The notes under the pieces: generated by a model
What the model was told of the DNA's origin: nothing
Databases searched by the model: none
What the model saw: only the letters and a program-made list of their open reading frames with translations
Program-made: the position numbers and the translations under genes
Assembly: GCA_905221605.1 (NCBI GenBank)
Contig: CAJNDS010002585.1
Coordinates: forward strand, 287,844-351,843
Direction: 5' to 3'
DNA length: 64,000 nucleotides
From: Symbiodinium natans
Taxonomy: Eukaryota; Sar; Dinophyceae; Suessiales; Symbiodiniaceae
Shown: positions 39,428-48,634 of the stretch, piece by piece
How positions within the stretch are numbered: position 1 is the first letter of the stretch
Layout: every line of letters begins with the position of its first letter

Positions 39428-40067
39428 GGAGACCGGGGCTATTACCTGGCTTCCGAGGCTCTCGCCAGGATGTGCAGCCCTGACCTAAACCCTAAACCCT
39501 AAACCCTAAACCCTAAACCCTAGAACTCCTTGACGACAAACCCAGCACACGCGCCAGCTAAGCAAAGAGGCCCTGGCCCCATCCTGCGCCCATCTTTCAT
39601 TACCCCAAGCCGTTTGGATCCAGCTTGGGCTGAGGCCCCGGAGGATCCCGAAACCCTGAACCCTCGAAAGGTTTAGGGTTTGAGGGTTCAGGACCAAAGA
39701 GTTTTAGGGTTTAGATTTTTCCGGTTTAAGGGTTTTAGGGTTAGAGCTTTAGGGTTTAGTTTTGGGGTCCATGCTTCGTAAACAGGGAGTTTTAGGGCTT
39801 TGAGGGTTTTGAGGGTTGAGGGTTGAGGGTTAGTTTGCTTGGACTCATCCTGCTTGGGGTCGCTCCAAGAGATTGCCCGGCAGCTTGTGTGGGCCCTTGG
39901 ATGCAGAGAAAGTGTTCAGTCAGCTCTACTGACGGCTTAATGCCGAGCGTTTGCAGAAGGGGTTGATTCGAATTGCATGGTTTATTCAAAAGAACACTCC
40001 CAAGAAAGGTCTTTCGAAATAAAGCTAGGCCAGCATAGCACAAAGATCCCTAGCAACTGAAACCCTA

Positions 40068-40243
40068 CTAGAAGGTTCGAGTGTATTTACATGGTGGCTT
40101 CTAGGTTTATTTAGGGCTTAGGGTTTAAAGTTTAGGGTAGGGTTAAGAGTGTAGGGTGTAGGGCCATAGGTACCCTAAATAAGGTCCGAATCGGAGTTCT
40201 CCCGCTGATAACCCTACTTTTGACTACTTCACGAGTCTTCAAG
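40068..40243. mobile_element. T1 element with an inner TTTAGGG tract
   Basis: Left end TAGAAGGTTCG, core GGTACCCTAAATAAGG, right end GAGTCTTCAAG. Telomere-like units at about 40108-40165 enlarge it. Confidence 0.65.
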
Positions 40244-40366
40244 TACGTACCCTGGACCCTTGACAAGAGAACCGTGAAACCTCGCACCTATCTGTGCTGG
40301 TCGGAAGGGCCTGGTGTACCGCGCCGTTGCCGGATCCAAGGCTGCTTGGTGTTCCCTCAGCCCTAA
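40244..40366 (+). CDS. Terminal exon after a T1 element
   Basis: Acceptor is the T1 end TCTTCAAG. 40 codons: YVPWTLDKRTVKPRTYL, CWSEGPGVPRRCRIQGC, LVFPQP; the stop TAA at 40364-40366 is inside the first CCCTAAA unit after the exon. The upstream exon was not fixed. Confidence 0.48.
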   Translation, partial: YVPWTLDKRTVKPRTYLCWSEGPGVPRRCRIQGCLVFPQP

Positions 40367-40588
40367 ACCCTAAATCCTAAACCCTAAACCCTAAACCCTA
40401 AACCCTAAACCCTAAAGCAGTCCTAAGAAACCCACGAACCTGATTCATCGTTGAAGCCTTTCTTCCCTGTGAGCCCGCGGGCCCTGAACCCTGAACTCGT
40501 GGGGACGCTCTTCGCCCTGCCAGTGCTGGCCACAGGGGGGGGGGTTGTTCTAACTGCAGGGTTCCTTCTTGGAGCAGAAGTACCCCCA

Positions 40589-40675
40589 AACCCGAAACCC
40601 GAAACCCGAAACCCGAAACCCTAAACCCTAAACCCTAAACCCTAAACCCTAAACCCTAAACCCTAAACCCTAAAC
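40589..40675 (-). repeat. CCCGAAA/CCCTAAA tract
   Basis: Four CCCGAAA units then about nine CCCTAAA units. Confidence 0.9.
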
Positions 40676-40797
40676 CTAAGAGTAATTTGCAATAAGCCCT
40701 AAACCCTAAGCCGTAAGCCCTAAGCCCTAAGCCCTTAGCCCTAAGCCCTTAGCCCTGACTAAATTTGGAACGACGACATGGGCCCCAAACCGCTGAG

Positions 40798-40871
40798 GTC
40801 ACCAACTGCTCCCAGGCCGCCTTGGCCGTTCTCGGAGAGGCCTCCGCCGCGGGCGCTGAGGCGCTGCGGCG
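40798..40871 (+). CDS. Internal exon, unknown protein
   Basis: Acceptor CCGCTGAG, donor GTAGGC. Reads VTNCSQAALAVLGEASA then AGAEALR. G-rich units follow. Confidence 0.48.
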
Positions 40872-40949
40872 GTAGGCTTCTTGGGTTTAGGGTTTAGGGT
40901 TTAGGGTTTGGGGTTTGGGGTTTGGGGTTTAGGGTTTAGGGTTTAGGGC

Positions 40950-41073
40950 TACTTGGAGGTTCACGGGTGCTTCTAAGCGGGGTTAGAAGTAAGGCCACTT
41001 TGGTTTTGACTGGTTATATCCTTGCTTAGGGCACTTACAACCCTACTTATGACGGCCCCTGAACCTCCAAGTA
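40950..41073. mobile_element. T1 element, complete
   Basis: TACTTGGAGGTTCACGGGT to CCTGAACCTCCAAGTA; TA at both ends. Downstream text (GGFCYQEIQVMVCKSSV) may be its 3' exon. Confidence 0.88.
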
Positions 41074-41493
41074 GGGTGGTTTTTGTTATCAAGAAATCCA
41101 AGTGATGGTCTGCAAGTCGTCAGTTCCAAGCGATTCCAAGCTTCCAGTTTGCGGCTTATGGGGGTGTGGGGGGGGGGGGGGGGGGGAGGGGAACCCTAAA
41201 CCCTAAACCCTAAAACCCTAAACCTTAAGCCGCCCGAGCATTCAATTCAGGCATATATATATATATACACACATATATATATATACATATATATATATGT
41301 ATAATTATGTTGCATATAGATTTATGTAGAACTTAGAACCCAAAGGTTAATCCTGTAGTTAAACTTGAACACGTAGGTTGTGGCCAGGGCGATGGGCTTC
41401 TTGAGGCCGTGGCTGAGATCATAGGCAGCTTCCCTGGCAGGGTTCTAAGTTACCTAAGAGGGTTTATGAAACGATTTACCCTGCTTCTTACCC

Positions 41494-41605
41494 TACTTGG
41501 AGGTTCATGGGTAGATTTTAAGTAGGAGGGTTACAAGTACCCTGAAACAGGATTGTAATGATCTCAGAACCCTACTTCGAACTACTTGGAGGTTCATGGG
41601 TACCT
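41494..41605. mobile_element. Two abutting T1 left ends
   Basis: TACTTGGAGGTTCATGGG occurs at 41494 and again at 41583 in the same direction; the first copy lacks its right end. Confidence 0.65.
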
Positions 41606-42136
41606 TGGGAGGCGGCCCCCTCTTTGGCCTGGCTCCGGGAGCGCCTTCGCGCGTTGCCGCAGGTCGCGCGGCCCAAAGCCTTGCAAGCCCAGAGGCTTTA
41701 GGGTTTAGGGTTTAGGGTTAGGGGTTTAGGGGTTTAGGGGTTTAGGGTTTAGGTTTGTGTTCCGGAGAGGGGAGTTTGTGGGTGAAGGACATCGCATTGG
41801 GGTTTTGATAATTCCGGTGTTGTACTTGAAAGTGTTCCAAGTGAAAGATAGATTAAGACACAAGCACACAGATAAATGCATATTGTATGCACCATGGTCT
41901 TCGCGTGTATATGTTGACATGCGTCTATTTAATTGTGTATGTCGAATATCCAAACATCTAACATCGAATAACTACTTGCAACATCTAATCTTCATCAGTA
42001 GCAGAGTTGAGGACGTTCGACAGGCGCCGTGGCAGTTCAATGCCCTTTTAGAGATCCGCATCCAACACCGCGGCCATGTACGGCCAAGTCTTTCCGCAAT
42101 AGATCCGTGCAGTCCTCTTCCGAGATACTAAGAAGT

Positions 42137-42248
42137 GCTCTTTGCTTAAGAGCCGAGGAAGAATAGTAGTACCTATATTGCCCTTGCAAGGAAGATTATT
42201 GCATTTTTTTTTTTTTTTTTTGGGGGGGGGGTTCGTAAACAATATTAG
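42137..42248. mobile_element. T5 element
   Basis: CTCTTTGCTTAAGAG on the left, GGGGGTTCGTAAACAATATT on the right. Likely an intron: the text before it (EDVRQAPWQFNALLEIR) and after it is open. Confidence 0.65.
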
Positions 42249-42574
42249 GAAAGTGCTCATGCCGCCAGGCAGAAGGTGGGGGACCCAATGCCTTTGCCAC
42301 TCGGCTGTGCTACTTGAAGGTTGTCATGGGTAGTTTTTTATTTAGTAGGGTTGTAAGTACCCTAAGTAAGGTTATTCTCACCAAATATAAGTATAGTTAC
42401 CCTACTTATTAACCCTAGTCAAAGTTACCCATGAACCCTCAAGTAAGGTACTCTAAGCTAAACCCGGAAAGATCTACAAGACCTAAGCTTGCCACACGAG
42501 GGGGTGAAAGTCAAGAGCCCTCAAGAGCTAAAGCCTTGCAGTGTAAACCCTGTAGTGTGATGATTGTGAACTGA
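42249..42574 (+). CDS. 3' end of a gene between a T5 and a T1 intron
   Basis: Exon 42249-42308 (acceptor ATATTAG of T5) reads KCSCRQAEGGGPNAFAT then RL. Intron 42309-42443 (GC-AG, 135 nt) is a T1 element. Exon 42444-42574 reads RYSKLNPERSTRPKLAT, RGGESQEPSRAKALQCK, PCSVMIVN and stops at TGA 42572-42574. Phase is kept across the T1 join. Basic C-terminus; function unknown. Confidence 0.52.
42309..42443. mobile_element. T1 element acting as an intron
   Basis: TACTTGAAGGTTGTCATGGG to CATGAACCCTCAAGTA with TA on both sides. Confidence 0.85.
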
Positions 42575-43080
42575 ACCGATCTTAGGTGAGGGAATGAGCG
42601 TAATGGCTCACAGTCGTTTCGGCGGCCGCCAACCCCAATGTTTTCTGAAGACTGGTCCTGCTCTAGAAGGTTGTTGGGTGTGTGCATGGTTTCAGTTATT
42701 TTGCGGCACGCGGGCCTCTAATTTGGCGCCCTTATGTACCCTCATATACCCTTACATACGGGTGGAGTTTTTTGTTTTTTTTTTTTTTTTTGTCGATTTT
42801 CTTGGGTTTAGGAAAACCCTACTTTCCGTAAATTTTGAACGGATTTTCTGTCATTTCCCTTAGGTTTTCGTTGGTTTTTCATAGGGAAAAACCTTATTTT
42901 CTTTACATTTTGGACGGATTTCCTGTCATGTCCCTTAGGTTTTCCTTGGTTTGGTTTTTTTCCTTACATTTTGGACAGATATCCTGTCATTTCCTTCGTT
43001 TCTTGGGCTTTGAAGCACGCTTGGTACGGCTGAAAAGAAGCGGGGGGGGTTGGGGGGGGGGGGGGGGCAAAGGTCAAGAG

Positions 43081-43275
43081 AAGGACAGCTGGCTAGGGTT
43101 TAGGGTTTTTAGGGTTTCGGGTTTAGGGTTTTTAGGGTTTAGGGTTTTTAGGGTTTTTAGGGTTTTTAGGGTTTTTGGGGTTTTTAGGGTTTTTAGGGTT
43201 TTTAGGGTTTTTAGGGTTTTTAGGGTTTTTAGGGTTTTTAGGGTTTTTAGGGTTTTTAGGGTTTTTAGGGTTTAG
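43081..43275 (+). repeat. TTTTTAGGG variant array
   Basis: About 19 units of a nine-base variant in tandem. As the unit is a multiple of three it gives a false repetitive protein. Confidence 0.95.
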
Positions 43276-43277
43276 AG

Positions 43278-43511
43278 TTTATCGGTGTTCCGGGTCCTTG
43301 CGTGGCCATTGCGCTTGCTTGTCTACTTGAAGGTTCATGGGAATGAGGTTATAACCAGTTATAATCATTGTTACCCTACTGATAACCCCACTTATAACTA
43401 CCCATGAACCTCCAAGTAGTCTTGCTGTCTCTTGTCAACTTAATGGGTTTGTGGTTCCGCTCGAGGAAGAGCAGAGATTTGTCCAGTCAAACCCTAAACC
43501 CTAAACCCTAA
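43278..43511 (+). CDS. Gene end with a membrane helix joined across a T1 intron
   Basis: Exon 43278-43320 (acceptor TTTAGAG) reads FIGVPGPCVAIALA. Intron 43321-43419 (GT-AG, 99 nt) is a complete T1 element. Exon 43420-43511 continues FLLSLVNLMGLWFRSRK then SRDLSSQTLNPKP; the stop TAA 43509-43511 is in a CCCTAAA unit. The splice runs through the middle of one hydrophobic helix followed by basic residues, which is strong support for the join. A small membrane protein or the C-terminus of one; upstream exons not found. Confidence 0.6.
43321..43419. mobile_element. T1 element acting as an intron
   Basis: GTCTACTTGAAGGTTCATGG to CATGAACCTCCAAGTAG. TA is duplicated; donor GT is host sequence just before it. 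Confidence 0.92.
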
Positions 43512-43758
43512 GCCGTAAACCCTAGACCCTAAACCCTAAACCCTAAACCTTCAGAATTCCAGGCCTTGCCAGGCTTCCTATTTTGGGAGTTCCCTTGGAC
43601 GAAGTCGCGCGGCCCGTATTCTTGTTAGGGAAGTTGCCCGCACCCGCCGTGTTCAGGGTGTTACGTAGACGAAACTATTAGAAGAAAAGCCCCGAACCCA
43701 AGCAATCCTCATTTTCAGAAACATTCTACTCTGTCTTCTTGGATGGGCTTGGGGCAGC

Positions 43759-43830
43759 CCCTAAACCCTGAACCCTCAACCCTAAACCCTAAACCCTGAA
43801 CCCTGAACCCTCAACCCTAAACCCTAAACC

Positions 43831-43876
<46 letters not shown>

Positions 43877-43905
43877 GCCCTCAGCCCTCAGCCCTCAACC
43901 CTATC
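43759..43905 (-). repeat. CCCTAAA/CCCTCAA/CCCTCAG array abutting a start codon
   Basis: C-rich array drifting from CCCTAAA to CCCTCAA and, in the last units, CCCTCAG. It ends about 15 bases before ATG 43921 and offers several pyrimidine-CAG sites. Confidence 0.92.
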
Positions 43906-43920
43906 CCCTCCGGCCTCGCC

Positions 43921-45979
43921 ATGGCAGCGCCAGAGAGTTGCGTGGTGGACGTGGCCTTGCCTGGCAACGTCCTCCCCGAGGCCGCACCTGAGGAAGCTGG
44001 CGCCGTGGTGGTTGAAAATGACCTGCCGGCAGCTATCGAGGTGCAGTTGGGCCAAGAGGTGAGGGTCCTCTATCCCGGAAGAAATGGCCGATTCCAGACC
44101 GGTCAATCGGACAAAGTGTCGGTTTCGCTGAGGGATGAACCCCACATCTCTGGCAGCTGCCAGGTTTCGGAGGGCGCTGCGACACTCGTCGCGTCGGAAT
44201 CCTTCGGGTCCTTCGGCCCGCAGGCACGCGAGCTGGGGCAGAAAGAGCAGCAGGAGGTGGAGCGGGAGAAGTCGCTACTGGAAGATCGGAAGAAGAGGGT
44301 GGAAAGGGTACGACGAGAAATCTCCAGTTTCACCATGCGATGTTTCTATGGCAACCTCTCGTGCACGGCGCTGCTCTTCTGTGCGCTGGTGGCGTACATC
44401 TTCGTGGATCCCAACAGCGTGGGGAATCCAGGGCTTCTCTTCATAACGCTGGTGCTGTTGCTGATGGGCCTGAGTACCAGCAGCTTCTGTGTCATGATGC
44501 ACGGGGCCACCATTCCAAGGCCAATGGCGAAAAAGTTGACGTTCCACGGGGGCCAGGCTTGCTGCTTCCTGGGCGGGCTTGCTGCGACAATAGCCACCTA
44601 GTAGTAGAGTAGGTAACCTTTAACCTTTTTGGGGTAGTAGAATCCCCTTATCATCCCAAAGGTTACCCTTCAATTCCCCCAGGTTACTGGACAACTAAGG
44701 CCATTACTATGTATGTGATAGCTGGATTCTGGTGGGCGGCGCTGGCGGCTGGCTTGCCCACCTGTATCCTCCTCGTTCTCATGTGCCTTTTTCGGCGCGA
44801 GGCTCGCTTTAAGGACCATGTTGGTGAGGCCGAGGCCCGGGAGAAGGCGATAGTTGACGGCAAGACCATCGTGTTTGTGGGCCAGGTTCTTCCAGGTAGA
44901 GGTAGGACGTGTGTCTGCTCATGGCCGGGGAAGTATCAGTCTGCCTGGGATGCCTTGGTCACCGGGAGCCGCAGTGGCGACATCAGCGCCGCCGTGGTCT
45001 TCTTGCCCTATGGGTCGAAGGACTTCGGGGTCCACGACCGCGTCCCGGCGGAGGAGCATCTGCAGGGCTGCTGCTACATCCCCCTTGGGAGTTGTTTTGT
45101 TACTTTTGCTTATGTAAAACCCAAGAGGATATTAAACATATTGTTTTTATGAGGGTTCTGTGGGGAGTGTAGGCTGCTGGTGCATGCCCATCTACGGGGA
45201 AAGGAAGCCCTGGGGATGCCGTTGGTGGACAAACTGGATCCGCAACATTGAGGAGGCCCACAACCGAGGCGCGGAGATGGAGGTGTACTTCTTCAAAGGT
45301 ATGAGGGGCAAGGGGAAAGTTCGGGACTTCTCCACGGCCGGAGAGGAGCACAAGAGGCGCGAAGCGATTCAGAGCAAGGGGCAAGATTTCCTGAAGTCGG
45401 AGGCATATTCCAAGGCCCAAGACCAAGGCGTGGAAGACCTGTCGAAGGAGCTGCGAGGGGACTCTTCCTCGCAGTTCTCACGCGAGGTGCAGCGCCTCTT
45501 CTGGGCATGGCTTCCTGAGGAGGACATGGGTCGTTCTTGAAAACCATCGAACATTTTTCTGAAGACTTAAAACCCAAGAAGGAACAAAGATGGTTGTCTG
45601 TAAGTACTGCCCCAACTTGGGATGTGTCCCTCGGATACGAACAGTCCTGCATAGGGATTACAGCACCCCCTAGCATAATCCCTATTAAGGAGCGCTACTA
45701 GCTGCTTAAGAAGCCCAAAAGAATATTAAACAAACAATAACCCCTCTGTAATTCTAATAAGGAATATTTTTTTGGGTGTTTCTTAAGCAATTAGTAGGTT
45801 AGTATAAGGGGAAAGCCGCCCCGAGCCCCAAACCCAATGGTGCAGAGGAGAGGAGCTTCCTGGAGGCATCCGAGGGCCTGGGAAACTCGCAAAAGGCCGA
45901 GGTGGCGTGGCTCGAAAGGAAGGGCTATCGTTACACCGAGGTAGAAGTAGATATCTCCAAGTGGCTGCAGGTCATGTGA
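43921..45979 (+). CDS. Multi-exon membrane protein, family unknown
   Basis: ATG 43921 (GCCATGGC). Exon 1 43921-44592: acidic N-terminus, charged coiled coil at residues 101-136 (EQQEVEREKSLLEDRKK), helices at about 146-162 and 171-193 and the start of a third. Intron 1 44593-44699 (GC-AG, 107 nt). Exon 2 44700-45066 completes helix 3 and adds helix 4 (LPTCILLVLMCLF). Intron 2 45067-45172 (GC-AG, 106 nt) is a T6 element. Exon 3 45173-45599 reads CWCMPIYGERKPWGCRW; its frame breaks near 45525, where one missing base would restore FLKTIEHFSEDLKPKK. Intron 3 45600-45808 (GTAAGT-AG, 209 nt) holds nested elements. Last exon 45809-45979: FLEASEGLGNSQKAEVA then WLERKGYRYTEVEVDIS to TGA 45977-45979. 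About 545 residues. The cysteine/tryptophan-rich part and C-terminal domain are not a family I can name. Confidence 0.72.
44593..44699. mobile_element. Inverted-repeat intron (second introner type)
   Basis: GGTAACCTTTAACC and AAAGGTTACC are inverted within 44609-44669; GCCA is present at both intron ends. The apparent stop TAG at 44599 lies inside it. Confidence 0.6.
45067..45172. mobile_element. T6 introner
   Basis: GCTGCTG stands before CTACATCCCCCTTGGG and again after GGGGAGTGTAG. The left copy supplies the GC donor, the element end supplies the AG. The exon reads through as HLQG then CWCMPIYG. Confidence 0.9.
45618..45808. mobile_element. Decayed T2 element with a nested T5
   Basis: GGGATGTGTCCCTCGGATAC, AACAGTCCTGC on the left, TTAGTATAAGGGGAAAG on the right are T2. 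T5 (CTACTAGCTGCTTAAG to CTTAAGCAATTAGTAG) interrupts it at 45695-45797. Confidence 0.75.
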
Positions 45980-45999
45980 GGCAAGGGTCCCAGTAGTGG

Positions 46000-46510
46000 T
46001 TCCTAGTGTTTGCGAAAGCTTGCCATGTCATGTTAAATTAGGTGTGAGTAAGTGCTGAAGCAAACATCAAGAACGGATTCATGACACTGAGTCTGCATGC
46101 TTATGTACATATGGTTTCCTGCAAGTCAGGGACTGCGCAATGATCTGGTAGCGGCACTTGGCCAGGGCGAATTGCTTTTGGCTGGGTGCCGGCAATCTGG
46201 TAACTTCCAAAGTGAGTTTCCAAGCCATGAGCTGGCTAACAAAGTCAGCTCGAGCAACGTGCGGATGACCTGTGCAAAATCAGAAGCATTGTCCTGCGGC
46301 CTCGAAATGGTTTTGCTGCATCTTTGGTCCTGTTCGGTGTCGGTTTGACCCTCGCAGTTTTTTTGTTCTTTCATGACATGCGACAATTGTGGCAGAGCCT
46401 TCTTTCGTGTCAACCTGTTTCGACAGAGGGTTTCGGGCTGATTCTGATCATAGGGTGTTGGGGCTAAGGCCGAGAGCGTGTGCCACTGGATGTGACGTAC
46501 CTCCAAGTAG
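46000..46510. other. 3' flank without a firm gene
   Basis: Both strands are open over much of it: plus 46100-46345 (LRNDLVAALGQGELLLA) and minus 46126-46506 (SKTISRPQDNASDFAQV). Neither has clear splice or start signals, so no call is made. Confidence 0.35.
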
Positions 46511-46513
46511 CCC

Positions 46514-46666
46514 TACTTGGAGGTTCATGGTACTTCTTAACCAATTCACCAATTGTAACTGTACCTATAGCTGTACTTATCACCATATTAGGGCACTTAA
46601 GGGGCTTACAAGTGGGTTAATCATTACAGTTATAATTGGTCAATAAGTACCATGAACCTGCAAGTA
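46514..46666. mobile_element. T1 element, long-end subfamily
   Basis: TACTTGGAGGTTCATGGTAC to GTACCATGAACCTGCAAGTA; TA at both ends. Preceded by a lone T1 right end (ACCTCCAAGTA). Confidence 0.88.
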
Positions 46667-46717
46667 CACTCTTAAACCCTAACCCTAAACCCTAAAACCT
46701 AAACCGCACCCTCATCC

Positions 46718-46825
46718 ATGGCGGTCCCAGGCACTGCTCCACCATCGCTGCCGGCGCCTGGCGGCGCACCTGCGGCGGGCCCTGGATGCAGCGGCGGGAG
46801 GGGGGGAGGGGTTTACAGAGAGAGG
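46718..46825 (+). CDS. Probable first exon of a small gene
   Basis: ATG 46718 (CATCCATGG) after CCCTAAA units. Reads MAVPGTAPPSLPAPGGA, PAAGPGCSGG, then a glycine/arginine part; donor GTTTAGGG. Low complexity, so cautious. Confidence 0.35.
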
Positions 46826-47279
46826 GTTTAGGGTTTAGGGTTTAGGGTTTAGGGTTTGTAGGGTGTTTGGGTGTCCGGGTTTGTGGTTAGGGTGTAGAGT
46901 CTGGGTTCAACAAGGGTTAGGGTGTTTAGGGTGATTTTAGAGTAGTTATGCCTATCAGGGTGTTTAGGGTTGTTTAGGGCAATTTAGGGTAATTTAGGTT
47001 GCTTAGGCTGTTCAATGCAGAAGTCCGGAAGGCAAAGGGTATTTGGGGTATTTGGGGGTATTTGGTGTATTCAAAATTGTGGGCATTTTGGGGTTCCTGG
47101 GCTGAAACAGGTCCTTAGGGTTGAGGGTTTAGGGTTTTGGGGGGAGGGGGTTTAGGCGTGTTTTGGGGTTTTGGCCTTTGCAGGTTGCTCGCAGGCCTAT
47201 TGCAAAGCTAAGGTTTCGGGTTTCGGGTTCAGTACCCCTTTTTCTGCTACTATGTCTAGGTTCAGGGATGTTTAGGAAG

Positions 47280-47420
47280 GCCCCAACAAAGCAGGAACAG
47301 GGCACCCGCGCTAGTCCTACGTCGGTGCCACGTGTCATAGGGATTGCGGTCGCTCGCTTTGGCCGGCTTGCATCAGTTAGTAGGCTCTATCGGGCTCAGG
47401 GCGCAAGGGGGTTCTCTTAA
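47280..47420 (+). CDS. Terminal exon, unknown protein
   Basis: Acceptor TTTAGGAAG. 46 codons: APTKQEQGTRASPTSVP, RVIGIAVARFGRLASVS, RLYRAQGARGFS, stop TAA 47418-47420. A short exon VARRPIAKLRF at 47184-47217 may precede it. Confidence 0.48.
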   Translation, partial: APTKQEQGTRASPTSVPRVIGIAVARFGRLASVSRLYRAQGARGFS

Positions 47421-47456
47421 CCCGAAACCCGAAACCCTAAACCCTAAACCCACAAG

Positions 47457-47509
47457 AAAGGGTTTACGGAGGCCTCGAGCAGCATCGGCGAGGCCGCAAC
47501 CGGGGGAGG
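47457..47509 (+). CDS. Exon, unknown protein
   Basis: Acceptor CCACAAG after CCCTAAA units, consensus donor GTGAGC. Reads KGFTEASSSIGEAATGG. Confidence 0.42.
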
Positions 47510-47679
47510 GTGAGCTCATCGATGCCTAAGTCCCTACTCGTAAGTCCATGGGTTTTGGGTTTGGGATTTCGGGTTTAGGCTTCAGGGTAGAGGGTTTAGG
47601 GTAGAGGGTTTAGGGTTTTGGGTTTTGGGTTTGGGGTTTAGGGTTTAGGGTTCAGGGTTCAGGGTCGAGGGTTTAGGGT

Positions 47680-47961
47680 TCAGGCCTCGCCGTGTTGTTC
47701 CCTGGTCGTTTCCTCGGTTTCGCATGTTTTTTGTTCTTGATTTTTGATCTGGTTCTCGGCCTTCCGTTTCCTGTGGGCGGGGAAGGGTAGTAGATAGAGA
47801 GAGAGAGGAGAGAAAAGGAAGGAAGGAGTGAACCCTTCCTTGTACCAGTCTTGTACCCACAGGCACCCAAAGCCCGAATCACCCTCATCCCAAAATCTTC
47901 GCCCCTTTTTCCTCAACTCATGTACTTGGAATCTTTCTGAAATGCTGAGCATTCGAGGCAT
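47680..47961 (-). CDS. Possible minus-strand small gene
   Basis: Minus-strand ATG at 47961, 93 codons to a stop at 47680: RMLSISERFQVHELRKK, GRRFWDEGDSGFGCLWV, QDWYKEGF. Protein-like first half, low-complexity second half. No telomere-bounded borders. Confidence 0.3.
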   Translation of the reverse strand: MPRMLSISERFQVHELRKKGRRFWDEGDSGFGCLWVQDWYKEGFTPSFLFSPLSLYLLPFPAHRKRKAENQIKNQEQKTCETEETTREQHGEA

Positions 47962-48230
47962 TCGAAAAGTTCATATCCCTCGATTAAACCCGAGGGGTTT
48001 GGGGTTTTTTAGGGTTAGGATCTAGAGTTCGGAATATTTTGGAGATTGCCTTTTGGACCCGACCTTCCAAGGGACAGTGCAGTCGCGCTCAGTTTCTCAG
48101 ATGCAGAGACTCGCGGAGCCAACTCCGCCCTAAGCCCTAAACCCTAAACCCTTGTTCAGACTCAAAGGCAGCGCCGAGTAAACCCGAAACCCGACACCCT
48201 AAACCCTAAACCCTGAAGCAAAAAGCCTAA

Positions 48231-48342
48231 GCCCAAGACGTCCGCTGCAGACGGAGAGGTGCCCTCTGCAAACGCCTGGGCCCCGCCCCCTGGCTCGAGC
48301 TGTGCTTTCGGAGTGCTTTGGGAGTCAGGGGCTCTGCGTAGG
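48231..48342 (+). CDS. Internal exon, unknown protein
   Basis: Acceptor AGCCTAAG, donor GTTTAGGG after GTAGG. Reads KTSAADGEVPSANAWAP then PPGSSCAFGVLWESGAL. An inner acceptor GCTGCAG at 48250 is an alternative. Confidence 0.48.
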
Positions 48343-48555
48343 GTTTAGGGTTTAGGGTTTAGGGTTTAGGGTTTAGGGTTTAGGGTTTAGGGTTTAGAGT
48401 TTCCCAAAAAGTGCGCAGGGCTCGGTGTCGTGGGTTTAGAAGCATAGGTTTCGGCGTCAGGGACTTAGGGCTTAGGGCAGTTCAGGGCTTGGAGAGGGCT
48501 GAATTAGGGTTTAGGGTTTAGGGTTTAGGGTTTAGGGTTTAGGGTTTAGGGACGC

Positions 48556-48634
48556 ATGATTTCGTCCCGGTCTCCTCGCGCTTATCTGGCCCCAAAGGTG
48601 GCTCTACTTTCACCCCGGGCCCCGGGTGTCCCTT
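48556..48634 (+). CDS. Possible first exon
   Basis: ATG 48556, consensus donor GTAAGT after CCTT. Reads MISSRSPRAYLAPKVAL then LSPRAPGVP. Confidence 0.35.

Noticed and set aside
43081-43275. Frame with a repeating FRVFRV peptide
   Set aside because: It is the TTTTTAGGG array read in frame; no other support.
44709-45540. Two separate genes starting at 44709 and 45160
   Set aside because: They are exons 2 and 3 of the 43921 gene; removal of two inverted-repeat introns restores one frame.
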